From Ophiocordyceps camponoti-saundersi (nom. inval.) (Eukaryota; Ascomycota; Sordariomycetes; Hypocreales; Ophiocordycipitaceae): a stretch of 59,689 bases of DNA. Positions 1 to 10,805 of this stretch are shown here, piece after piece. Under the pieces are notes generated by a model. That model did no database searches and had not been told where the DNA came from. It saw only the letters and a list, made by a program, of their open reading frames with translations. Every line of letters starts with the position of its first letter. The first letter of the stretch is position 1. A program made the position numbers and the translations under genes. Location of the stretch: positions 95,846 to 155,534 of the forward strand of contig PDHQ01000072.1 of NCBI GenBank assembly GCA_003339415.1, written 5' to 3'.

Positions 1-52
1 CCCCCCCCCCCCCCCCCCGCCCCTCCCGCGCGGGGGGGGGGGGGGGGGGGAA

Positions 53-99
<47 letters not shown>

Positions 100-110
100 A
101 GGAGAAACGC
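1..110. repeat. Poly-C/poly-G low-complexity edge
   Basis: C18 (1-18) is followed by a short mixed C/G stretch and two G runs (32-50 and 54-98). The C-then-G arrangement is almost a perfect inverted homopolymer and has no coding content. It resembles the other poly-G tracts in this window that sit beside N gaps, so it is probably a contig-end or gap-fill artefact. Confidence 0.8.
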
Positions 111-211
111 CCCAAGTCGTAGTGGAGCGCCCGGGGTGGAAGGAGGGCGCAAAGGGTAGCATTCATTCTCATTCTCCGATATGTTTTCGCACCGTCGCCT
201 CCTCCCCCGCC

Positions 212-1063
212 TCAGCCGCCCGTCTTGGAGAGCGTGTCCATGCTGACGATTCGCCACGGGGGCGGACGCCAGTCCGGATCTTGTTGGCGAAGGCGCGTCA
301 CGGCTCTTTGGATCTGACGGGTCAGGAGATCGGCGAGTTGCCTCTGGTCATCCACTTGGTCCTCTTCAGGCACGAAAATCATCTTCTCCAAGCAGGGCAT
401 GCGCTTCGCCAGCTGCTTAAACACCTCGAAGAACAGGCTCGAGTCCGTTCGTGAGATGTAAGGACCGTCTGACCAGAAGAGAGACTCGCTGATAGCCACG
501 TGGCGCACGCTTGCGAGCTCGGTCTGGTCGCACATGGACATGCACGTGTGGAACTGAGAGTTGGCGGCCATGTAACCCTCGCGCGGCCCAAAAAGTAGTA
601 TGTCGTCGTCTGGGTTGAAGATGACCTTGCTTGGTCCATGTGCGAAGCCAAAGGCGCGGCGATATCTCTTCAGGGCCTCGGCACGCGACTCGGCGCAGAC
701 ATGGAGGTTGACCGGGATGGGCGCATTGGATGTGAAGCCCGGAGCATCGCCCCGAGACGGCCCTTGTTTCTCGTGGAACGACGGCGACGCCGCGCTGCAG
801 CGTATGGGAACGAGGCGCGCAGGCGGCAGGCTCATGTTCCAAATCTTGAGCCTCAGCTCTGGCGGAAGGAGAGGGAAGAGATGCTGCATCGAGGCCGTAC
901 GTCAGTCTTACGTTGTCTCGACAGCCGCCGAGGGACTCACAAAGTGACCGCTCTTGTTCGAGGCGGACGCGTCGTCGATATGTCGCATAGTATTGAGCGC
1001 GTGGTCCGGGTTGGGTAAGCCAAGACGCGGCGAACGGGACAAGACAGCCATGATGATGGCCAT
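212..1063 (-). CDS. 2EXR domain protein, two exons
   Basis: Two exons, 1063-941 and 883-212, encode about 264 residues. The intron (940-884, 57 nt) has GTGAGT at its 5' end, a CTGAC branch site and a GCAG 3' end. It joins the first exon, ending SGHF, to HLFPLLPPELRLKIW, the signature opening of the fungal 2EXR family. The match across the junction is why I extend the gene upstream of the ATG at 889. A second in-frame ATG lies at 1051. After the 2EXR motif the protein has the usual R/K-rich 'AESRAEALKRY' helix region and a domain ending near LLTRQIQRAV. 2EXR proteins are an expanded fungal family of unknown molecular function, with no known catalytic residues, so no role is assigned. There is no close neighbour on either side. 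Confidence 0.82.
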
Positions 1064-2339
1064 GACGGCGACATAAAGGGTGGCTTTGCCACCGAAGACG
1101 ATGTTTCAAGGGCGTGGAGACTTTATTATACCCTCCGTGAAGAGAATGTGGGTATAAGTCGTCGTCTGAGGTTGGCCGGAGGCAGCCGGATTGCATCGGG
1201 CCCGATGATGGCCCTCATAAGCGATCGACGTCGGGGGAGGGGGGGGGGAGGGGGTGGTAGAGGGAAAGGGAACGCCGTCATGAGGGAAAAAAGGACCATG
1301 CGAGTTCCGAAGAAATGATGGACAAATAACTTTGTGACGGCGGCTCGTCCAGCCCAGCGTACTGGGATTTTTTTTCGCTCAGGGGAAGAACTGTGGTGAC
1401 GACGAGCTTCGGCCCTCTCCCCTCTCTCCCCTGGCGGAACATGACTAGATCCAAAGGGGGGTACCTGGACAAAGCAATTATTAGCCGAGGCGTCATTGAG
1501 TCCAATGGGCGCCACTCCATCCTACCCAGGTCCTTTGTGGCTTTGCTTTTTTCCTTGATTTTGATGAAATTATATGACCGTTTGTCCTCGTCGTGTTATC
1601 CGGTCTGCCGTCGTCGTCTATGTATGTACGAACAGGTACACTAGGTAGGTAGAATAGTAGGTGGGTGTGTAGGAGCCGTGGGGCCCCGCAGTCTTGTTTG
1701 ATGATGCCGTGCGCCGTGCATGCTGTGGCTTGACGAGCAGCATCCGTATCGTTTCCCCCCTTGTCTAGGTAGGTATCTACCACCTATGTTGTATGTGTAT
1801 GTACGTACGACGACTCGTATCCTTGAGCCGGTAACACGGGCAGTCGGCGACTCCGCAAGCTTAGTCTTCAAAGAAGACAATGCCGTGCGACCAGTCTCGG
1901 CAAAATGTTGCATGTATGTATGTGTAAATGTATTAGGGCAAGGGTGCCGACAGATTGATTGTGTGGAAGCAGATGAGTAGATATCGAAAAGGGAGACGAA
2001 AGCGGCTGAAGTTACGTATACGGACGTATGTATGTACGGATACTGTCTGCAATGACGGCGCCAAGTCCGGGGAAGCGGTTTGCCACGACGGTATGTGCCG
2101 TCCCTTATTTTGGGTTGCAAGATGGGACGGCCAGGCACGGCTGTAATAGGTAAGGCGATGGATGGCATCCGTAGAAAAGGAGGGCCTGATTAATTCCACG
2201 AGCAAGGATGTCCCCTTTGTGTGCGAATCCGAAACATTTCGGAGCGCCAACTGATTGGGGGCCGAAGGAGAAGGGTGAAAGGGAAAGAAGTGGGAGTGAA
2301 AATGAGGGCTGATGATGGCCAGTTGACGATGGGAGGGAG

Positions 2340-2342
<3 letters not shown>

Positions 2343-2408
<66 letters not shown>
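2343..2408 (+). repeat. Poly-G tract, 66 nt
   Basis: Uninterrupted G66 on the + strand, bordered by GGGAGGGA on the left and a GGGG-rich stretch on the right. Such a tract is rare in real nuclear DNA and its length should not be trusted. Confidence 0.9.
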
Positions 2409-2409
<1 letters not shown>

Positions 2410-2454
2410 GGGGCAATGGAGCAGGGGGGCGTGTTGTGTGGTGTGTGAGACGGA

Positions 2455-2456
<2 letters not shown>

Positions 2457-2486
<30 letters not shown>
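2457..2486. repeat. (AG)15 microsatellite
   Basis: Fifteen uninterrupted AG units lying 48 nt after the G66 run, in intergenic DNA. Confidence 0.9.
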
Positions 2487-2491
<5 letters not shown>

Positions 2492-5339
2492 CTGAGTGAA
2501 GCTCATGTGGGATCTCACGTGATTCTGCTTTACCCCACACCCCCCCCCCCCCCCTCATACCATCTTTGCATTACTGGTAGGTACCTAGGTAGGTTCACAC
2601 AGATCATGTTAGTAAGCAGCCTTTTTTCTTTCCCTCCCGCACACACGAGCAAACAAACCTCAACTCATCGCGCGTCTCCTACACAGTCCTACACAGCAGC
2701 AGACGACGACATATTTTGGATTACCTTGTCATCTGCGACTCGATACGACGACGACGACGATTGCTATCCCCTCGCTCACGCAGGCGCCGCCGCATAGCCA
2801 TCATCAAGGAACCATCACTCCTTCCCCCGTTCCTTTTTTTTCCCCTTCCCCTTTGGCTACCGATCCGAGCCACGTCGGCGTCTGGTGTGCAAATCGAGAA
2901 AGCTGGCTTCGTTAAGCTTGGTCCCGGTGGCCTGAGCTCTCCATCAATACTACCCTCTCTCTTTTCCTCTCTCTTCTTTTAACGCCCTCATCGTACGGCC
3001 TTCCTTCATCGGGGAGGGAGCTAGGACGGGAGAAAGGAAATAAACAAAAGAAAAGAAAACAGGAGGAGGCGGCCCGCTCTAATCATGGAGGTGAGAAGGC
3101 TCTTTTATCGTCCAGCGCATTTAGACCCTTGTTGCCATTCTCTTCTCTGTTGGTGACCGCGACAATGAAGTTGCTCCAGCGAGCATTGCTTCCGGAGGGG
3201 AGGGGGCCAAGCGGCCTTTGCAGCCATCCGTCCACTTCATGGGCTTACATGACGGGCTTCTGGTCATGCTCTCGTCCGATGATGATGATGATGCTCGCTC
3301 CTTCTTGTCCTCCCCTCCACCCCTCCCACACCCCCCCGGCCTCTCCCGACATGTGTCGTGAGCTGTCGACGTCGCACAGCATCAGGAGCAAGGCCACGAG
3401 CCTTGCAGAGGCCTAGAAGCTCGCTCACTCCGTCGTCTGCCAGCGCAATGAATGGCCGACCTCGTGCCGATCTGAGGTGCCTATCCGTCTGCCTTCCCCC
3501 TCCCGCTCGCTCCCCTACTCCAATATGCCTCCCCCCCCCCCCCGACTTAGACCACACAGCGTCCAGACGGCGTATGATGGTAGATATGGATATAGAGATA
3601 TATATAGATACTATATACTATATATATAATATATCTTTTCTACCTTCCTCAGTGTTCTCACGCGCTCGCTCCGAACCCCTTTCCTTCTTCAGCCCTACCT
3701 CTTCCTGATACTGCCTTACATTCCCATGGTACCGAATCTCAACACGACGCACAAAATGAGGAGTTACGAGATGAAAGTGGTCATGGCTTGGCACGTAAAG
3801 GCGTGATCAAGCATCACCATAGGGAGAGTGAGGGAGGGGAGAGAGAGAGAGAGAGAGCAGGAGGAAGGGGAAAGGCATGGGAGTCGTGCCCGCTCGCCAC
3901 CGCCATTTTACCTACTACCACTACCAGTTATCGTCCTGTGTTTTCTCTCCCTCTCACTTCTCATCTCACCTCTTCTTCTCTGTCTTCCCCCTTCCTCTCT
4001 CTCCCACTCTCTCTCTCACTCTTACTTTCTCAAACCACTACAACCCCCTTCCTTCCCCCCCCCCCCCCCCCCCCCCCCCTCTCCCGGCACAGAAGATGAG
4101 GAAGAGAGAAAGACACACAATCAAGACCGCATCCAGGCCGTCGGCGCTCCCAACTGCATACCTACCTACATACCTATGTACTATATACATACATACACTG
4201 TGGTTGCTCGCGGTTCCCCGGTTAAAGAGAAGGACAAAGAACAACGAGGGAGGGCTTGACGAATACGACATTCACATTCCTCCGACAAGCCACGATTATT
4301 AGTAAGTACGAAGTTGAGAACATGTTCGTATGTATATCGTTATCACGTGCATACATCCTGGTGAACAATGGAGGATATCTCTCGTCAACCTACGAATAGC
4401 CACCTCAACGGTCTGTTTCCCTTCAACTGCCTGCCTACTAGGTACTGACCTACGTATCTATCTATCTGCCTACCTACCTACTCATCAACTGCAGTCATGG
4501 ACCCGGCTTTGCCGTTCGAAACCAACGACTGACTGACTGACACGCCGTCTCGCCTCGTCTTAACACGCCTGACGTCTCACACGCCCCCCCCCCCCCCCTC
4601 CCCCTCTCCATCCAGACGATCAGTCCCGCCATCATTCCCTTCCTCGCTTTCTGCAACACTATCACGCCTCTGCCGTCGTGTCCTAGCTCTTCCCAGAAAA
4701 GCAATAACCTTTGCCTCTTCTGTCTGTGCACTTCACTTCTTCTTTTTATTCTCGACGCTTGGCTTATTCGGCTTAGGCTGTTCCCTTACTTGTCTCTCCA
4801 TCTCTCTCTCCAAGCCGTAATGTAAATGGAAAAAAGGCCCATCCGCAAACAAATCACACCTTAATTCGCCCCTCCCCTCGTTAGAGCTCAAACCCCCAGA
4901 CCGACTTGACGCTGTCAGTTGACACGCCAAACGACTCGTCCCACTCTGTTGCCACTACGCCGTCTGTAGTCTTCAGCTGTATCAGCATATGCACCTAGTA
5001 TGTCTGTTAGCATGTGTGTAACTATTAACAGCATATTGTCTCCTTTCATATCGTGTCACCCGCTGTGCTTATTTTCGAGGATCTTTTGACGCCGCTATAT
5101 TATCGCTTGGCTTCGGCTTATGGCAACTTGCCCTTTCGCTGAAGCGTCATAGCCACCAAAGGGACGGAGCAAAGCCCCAACGCCCGCCGCGGTCAGCGTG
5201 GCTGTGTGACGGCATTCTCAGCCAGTAATGGCCGATAAAGCTGGTTGTTGTTATGCAGATCTTCTCGACGAGGCCATCAATCGATAACCTTCATATGCCG
5301 GCCAAGTTCTCAAAGTGCAATTTCTAGAGCTTGCTTCTT

Positions 5340-8130
5340 CTTTTGTTGAGGCAATCAAGTGAAGCTTGCTGCTATTTCTCTCCGCTCACATCTGCTTGCT
5401 TATGATACTTGGAAGCTGTCGATGGTTTCAAGAACCGATGCTTCGATAGTCGCAGAGCTACAGGCAACGAGTGAGCCTCTCATCGAGAGTTTCTATAGAT
5501 TCTGCCAAGAGTCGATGCCACAAAATTTACGAAAGCTTGTCTATGAGAACCTTCCGTCAGGCTAGACCTAGCACGGCCTGATGTGTCTTACTATGAATCA
5601 GCGACGCCAGAAGCAGCCAATGACTCGGATCCGTTTACACGACTAAGAACAGTTGCGCGAGTCACACCGCTAGGTGTAACTGTGAAGAGCTGGAGTAGGC
5701 GGTTCAGACTGTTTTCCGATAGTTGGAGAAAAGCTCAACAATGCATTTATCAAGCTTTTTAAAAGACGCGGAAAAATCGTAAAGCAACTAGAGCTTCTTG
5801 CTGAGCTCCCGTCAATTGTGATGAGGAAAAAAACGGATTCCGAGTCCGTGCTGGCCCTGCTGGGTGATGTGAACACGAGAAACTCAAGAGACGGATAGGA
5901 TATCTGTGGATTGTGATATTTGCCATGATGGCGCTTCAGCAATGACACTGATAGACCCTGATGAAGTTCTAGAAACGTGATGGCGGCGCCAGGGACAGAA
6001 GGACAGTCTCTAATCCGTCAATTGAGAAGATTGAGCTCTTCAAGCCGTCTTGGCGTCTGATATGTTTGCGCAAATCAAATTCTGATCACATGAGGATTCC
6101 GCGAGGTTTTGGTTAACAAGTAGTATTACGAAACCGTGATAATTGGAGCCGGAAGCCAGGTTTCGGTTACCTTTCTGGCCTATATTGTAGCTTAAGAACA
6201 CCTTCTGAAGCCCGGCCCAGGGTCGGATGGGATGTTTAAGCTTGATACGTTCCTCTGCTTGTTGATGGCAAGCATAGATTTGAAGGTCTGAGCGTTGCGG
6301 CCAACGTCCTCAGACCTGATATTTCCTATCGACGATACCGCCTCTCGCTTTGAAAGCTCAGTTATCAACCGCATAATAAACTTCTTCAAGCCAAAGTACG
6401 AGGTGGGAATAGATGCGTTCGGAGACATAGCGGCCTTTGTTCAAGATGAAGATACATGTCTCTGGACTCGGTATGAAGAGCTTCATTGCATATATATCAA
6501 TCGCATCTGTCTTTCGAGTTTATCGTACAAGACATGATTGCTCCCGAAATTTCAGAAGACATTTCCATGCCAATCATCTCGGAAGCTTCCGGATCAAATG
6601 GCTGGATCAGCTCGGTGTTTCCCGCCTCGAAGCCAGGGAATGAAGCCAGAGAATGTGAGAACTGTTAACTCAAGAGTTGACCCTGCTGTATACGGATCTT
6701 CCATTTTGAAAGCAGGAACGAATTCCGCGCTGCAAGTCGCAGCAGTCGTTGAAGGTGAAGAGGACGACTCAGTCAGCTCCACCACAAGCTCAGCTGAGAG
6801 GACCGCAAGAAAAAGTGTGTCAAAAGTTGTGGAAGCTGCTGAGCTGACCGTCCCTGATATACGCGTCATAGAGCTAGAAAAGGCTTCTGATATCTCATAA
6901 CTAAGAGTGCCGATTGGTCCCTCGATGAACCTCTTTACGGATCTAAGACAACTGTCGCATTGGCAAGGGGTGGAGGCATCCTCGACGATGTACAGCTGTT
7001 GAGAGAGATTTCAGATCTCCTTGTCTGAGACATGAAGCATCTCTTTAAGGACGCAACATGCCGGTCTCGCTTCAGATGAGACGCCCAACTCGTGGTGAAA
7101 GTGGCGACTACCTTGGAGTGTATGGCCGCAGAATAATCATCTTTCATCGTCGAGATAGTGGCTGAGCTGAAGGTTGCTGAGTCGTTCCAGCTACTCGAGT
7201 GTCGGATGATTCACTCATTGTCGTCCGATTGATAAGATTCTTCGAGACACATCTTCGATATGTATGAGAAATTTAAACATACCAGAACGTCTGTCAACCC
7301 CTGGAGACACAGCAGAGGCATAAACAGGACGTTTCGAATTTCTGCGTCAAGAGCCACGCCGACGATACTTCAAGAAACGCCATGCTCAACAGATAGGTAA
7401 GTATCACGTTTCTCCTCTTTATCGGACGATCACCACTACAGCAAGTCGCAAGTCGAAGACGTTGCAGCAATTTAACACAAGCAACGGCTTCCCGGTATCA
7501 GAGTTGATAGATGAAGCGATGAAGTGTTCTTCCAAAGACCATTGACGAATACTTATAAAGGCTTTGCAGCAGTATCAGGAAGAGAGCCACGAGGTTGTCG
7601 AGAGATATAGAGATGTCAGAGGGAAAAAAAAGGCATTGCGCCAAGTTGAGAAGACGATTCACCCTCAAGCTTTGGGTAGCAAGATATACCGAGGCCGACG
7701 AGAACCTCTCAGAACCGGCAGAAGAGCTCTGCAACGAATCGGACTTTAAACAACGTGCACAAGAGGCGCTTCATATCTCGCTCCCTCACAAGCAAAGCGA
7801 GTAGTAACGTAGCATTGTTTCATCAGACAGCGAGCTGACTTCTCATCAGCTCAGAGGTCGTAATGACGATCATAAGATGCCGCGACGATAACCCAGTCAT
7901 TTTGCTTCTTGTCGCAGCAGCCGGGCTTGAGGTGAGAACTCATCTCCCGCAAACACCAGATCTGTAACGACCTTCAGGTCCGCGTGTATAAAAACACGCG
8001 TTGCTCTTCTGAATGTCCTGTACTGTACTTTCTCAACAACCCTTCTCGAAACGCCAACTCAAGATCCTTGTTTCGAAATGATGCGACTCATAGATACTTG
8101 CACATAGCGACAACTTACAGCTCCTTGCTA
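5340..8130 (+). pseudogene. Decayed protein-coding block, family unknown
   Basis: This 2.8 kb stretch is visibly more AT-rich than neighbouring genes. It carries consecutive protein-like segments in changing + strand frames: 5359-5565 (68 codons), a segment in another frame from about 5576 to 5750, another at about 5695-5900, 6295-6530, 6538-6900, and 7564-7800 in two overlapping frames. Each has ordinary amino-acid composition and is ended by a stop or frameshift rather than a splice signal. This is what an old gene or repeat copy broken by point mutations and indels looks like. I cannot name the family and see no transposase, reverse transcriptase or kinase motif. A multi-intron species-specific gene is possible but I could not build one. 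The right edge lies just before the 3' end of RTC4, which is on the opposite strand. Confidence 0.4.
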
Positions 8131-8313
8131 CTATGTCTTGCACACAGCCAGGAGTCAACAAACGCCTCCAATGTCCACTGTCCAAAGCAGGAACAGACAG
8201 ACAATCGACTCGAGTACCCGGAGCTATCGTCGGGTTGCGCTCGTCGCCAAGTCAATGAAAAGCCTGCCTTGCTGGCATTCCCGTCACTTCAGACTCCAGA
8301 ACACCGCCGCGTC

Positions 8314-9810
8314 TTACGTCTCATCGTGAAGTATCTCACCAAGCGCCTTGCTTTCCTCCAGAATACCTCGAGCGTCTTCCATCGAGACGTCCATGTCATC
8401 ACGTATCAACCTCACTGCCAGTTCGGCGACCAGGACGTTTTGAATGAACGCCGCTGGCCCCCGACCAGCGATGACGCGGTCGTTGACAGCCTTGCGCTTA
8501 AGCAGCTTCTTAAACTCATCGACGAGATAGTCGCACATAATTTTGAAACCTCGAGGACCGTAGTATCCCGGGATCGTGTTGCCTTCTTTCATGATCGATC
8601 TCGCCTGGCCGGACTCGATCTTCCTGGCCAGGATTTCCCGGTAGTGCGACTCATCGCCGTCGATGATGCCAAGCAGGTAGATGCGATGCGCCTCGAACCG
8701 GTCCCTCAGACCCCGCCAATCCACCTCGGGATACTTCATTGACCGCCATGTCTCCTTGGCCGTTCGTCTCTTGTGATCACGGCAAAACTTTGTCTGCTGT
8801 CTGACATTCATCCGCTTACCTCTGGAGAAGTCATCGAGTAATGCTTTGTCAACGGGCTGTTCACACCAAGGACAGACCGTCGCGGCCACAGTAGGGGTGA
8901 CAGCACTTTGGTTTGCCACAGGTGAGGGGGTGCCATTCTCCTCCAAGTCCGAATCCAGATCAACCATGGGTGCTTCCATCGGTTTACCGCTTCCGGGTCC
9001 GGGTGAGAGGTCGCCAAAGTTTGCAGGGATTTTGAACTTTTTGTTTGGTGAGTCGTCCAGAAGACAGCCATGGATTGACGACGGTAACACTACCCGACGG
9101 GTTGGTGATTGTGGAGATGAATCAGGCGACTTAAGCTTAACTATGCGGCCATTGATGCGTTTAGGACTGTAGAGGAGATCAGCGGATTGGTCATCTAGTG
9201 GACGCTTGAGCCGAGGCTTGGATGCCGAAGCCGTCTCGGATTTTTGTGAACTGGTAGCCGCTTGTCTTGTTTTGTTGCCGGGTCTCTGTTTCCCGTATGT
9301 GAATTTGGACGACTTTTTTGACTGCGTGAATCCATATTCATTTTCATAAGGATTGCTCGAGGATGGCAGCTGTCCGCCGAGGCTGTCATCTCCTAGTTGC
9401 CCCGTGTTAGAGGACGGCAGATTGTCTGTGGATTTGGTCTCTGACGTGTTGACCCTATGCCCGGTAGTCGCTTTCCGCTTCCGGTTGCCGACCTTGGCAC
9501 TTCTAAAGCAGGTTGATGCGATGTCAGCTTCCGCTCCTCCCTCATCGCTCGAGCTGCCAAGACCACGGTCATCGAGAGACGAGGACCGAAGTTGAGAGCG
9601 TTTATTTTTTGATGAAGTGCTGGAATTGGATGCCTCCTCGCCCACGATGTCGGCACAGTCCTCGTCGTCGGTGGACAGGGGAGGATCGTTGACGCCAACC
9701 TCTTTTGTTGATGACAGCTTGCGATTGCCAGTGTGATTATCCCGATTTGGAGTCACGCGAAGAAGCGGTTTCGCTTGATCCGAGCGGCTAAGGCCGACTC
9801 GTCTTGCCAT
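8314..9810 (-). CDS. RTC4: Rtc4 family protein (restriction of telomere capping 4)
   Basis: A single exon of 498 codons starting at a real ATG. The N-terminal 300 residues are disordered and rich in Ser, Lys and acidic stretches. The C-terminal part, from a CPWCEQPV pair of cysteines at about residue 315 to the end, matches the RTC4-like domain: CRDHKRRTA, a W..M..PEVDW segment, the GYYGPRGF motif, then a long helical tail. Rtc4 in yeast was found through genetic effects on capping-defective telomeres; the biochemical role is unknown and the protein is probably nuclear. The gene is transcribed in the same direction as the unrecognised gene upstream, from which it is separated by about 1 kb. 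Identification rests on the C-terminal domain and is fairly secure. Confidence 0.8.
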   Translation of the reverse strand: MARRVGLSRSDQAKPLLRVTPNRDNHTGNRKLSSTKEVGVNDPPLSTDDEDCADIVGEEASNSSTSSKNKRSQLRSSSLDDRGLGSSSDEGGAEADIASTCFRSAKVGNRKRKATTGHRVNTSETKSTDNLPSSNTGQLGDDSLGGQLPSSSNPYENEYGFTQSKKSSKFTYGKQRPGNKTRQAATSSQKSETASASKPRLKRPLDDQSADLLYSPKRINGRIVKLKSPDSSPQSPTRRVVLPSSIHGCLLDDSPNKKFKIPANFGDLSPGPGSGKPMEAPMVDLDSDLEENGTPSPVANQSAVTPTVAATVCPWCEQPVDKALLDDFSRGKRMNVRQQTKFCRDHKRRTAKETWRSMKYPEVDWRGLRDRFEAHRIYLLGIIDGDESHYREILARKIESGQARSIMKEGNTIPGYYGPRGFKIMCDYLVDEFKKLLKRKAVNDRVIAGRGPAAFIQNVLVAELAVRLIRDDMDVSMEDARGILEESKALGEILHDET

Positions 9811-10805
9811 GATTCTCTTTAACCGGAAAGTTGTCGAAGTGAGAGTACGCGTGTCATGAGGATCGCTATCCAGGTATAGGTCGGTGGGAGGTAGGGAGGC
9901 TTCGTGTAGGTATTTCGTTCAATGGCCAGTAGGAAAGATATTAAAGGCGATAAAGACAGAGAGAGGGGAAGAAGGCGATATTGCCTTTTATGCGATGATG
10001 TCGTCCGCGTTATAGATGGTCAGAAAGCTCCGAGCTAGGCGTGACGAAAGACGCGTGACGTGAAGATGGAGGAGCTGAATGACTAATTATAGCCTAGTCG
10101 GTATAAATGTATGCCTTAGTCAGCTTATCTTATGAGATTTGAAACAAGTGTACGAATAGCAATAGTCTTCGCTGTACGGATAAGGAAGGCCACAAAGAAG
10201 GCGATATAGCTACTACGAATTGCACTTGTTTTTCCAAGACTCAGATGTGCAGATTTGCCTTGCTACGACCTGCATCTCATATAGGTAGGTATGACTGATA
10301 CACATCCGTGGGAAAAAAGGCTACGTTGCCTGAGCCGATAGACCTTCTAGAGACTTACACGCCCACGTGGCACGCGCATGATACAGGTCAGCTGCCAGCC
10401 ATTACAAGAGGAAGCCAGCGGCAGCTCTCGGTTCAATCTGTCAGAGATATGACCATCTATACATACGTCAAGTTCTAATCCCAGTACATGGAATCTACCT
10501 ACAGGCCCATATATGTGTACAAGGTAGATCTGCTTCTGCAATCTTGACTCGGAAACGAACGCTGTAGACGTCTGTTGCTTTCAAAGTCGCTCAAATACTC
10601 CCACTTACACGCCACGGCCCCTGCTACTTGACACTACCACAACTACCCAGATACTATCAAGTTTCTTACTGGCAAAGGCCCTACAGACCTTTTCTAAGCA
10701 ACCCGAAAGTGACCCCGATCGCGCTCGAAATCGCAGTATCCCAGCTGCTCAACCGCCTCCATCGCCAAGCCTCTTCGACACTCTGCCAGTAGAGACTCTA
10801 CCCTC
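9811..10805. other. Intergenic region between RTC4 and the next gene
   Basis: About 1 kb carrying the RTC4 promoter (the first few hundred bases upstream of 9810) and the 3' flank of the gene ending at 10806. The stretch 10080-10800 is AT-richer and has short broken frames on both strands, such as a protein-like reading at about 10640-10800. It may be a further relic, but nothing can be assigned. Confidence 0.5.

Larger units (their letters stand above)
1064..5339. other. Gene-free repeat-rich intergenic region
   Basis: About 4.3 kb without a supportable gene. It holds a 66-base G run (2343-2408), (AG)15 (2457-2486), a C25 run (4055-4079), several C/T-rich stretches and many TAGG/CCTA and GTAT/CATA tetranucleotides (around 1640-1680, 1900-2040, 2575-2595, 4150-4200 and 4430-4490). 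The open frames here are proline- or glycine-homopolymer readings of these repeats. Confidence 0.7.

Noticed and set aside
2343..2408. G-quadruplex regulatory element
   Set aside because: Pure long G runs in this assembly coincide with gap artefacts; a functional claim is not justified.
2105..2558. Poly-proline and poly-glycine frames
   Set aside because: Translations of the G66 and (AG)n repeats.
4500..4540. Possible tRNA B-box (GTTCGAA) here and near 14371 and 48234
   Set aside because: No matching A-box or cloverleaf-forming arms nearby; no tRNA gene could be supported in the window.
7984..8742. 252-codon + strand frame
   Set aside because: Mostly antisense of the RTC4 domain, which is clearly the coding strand.
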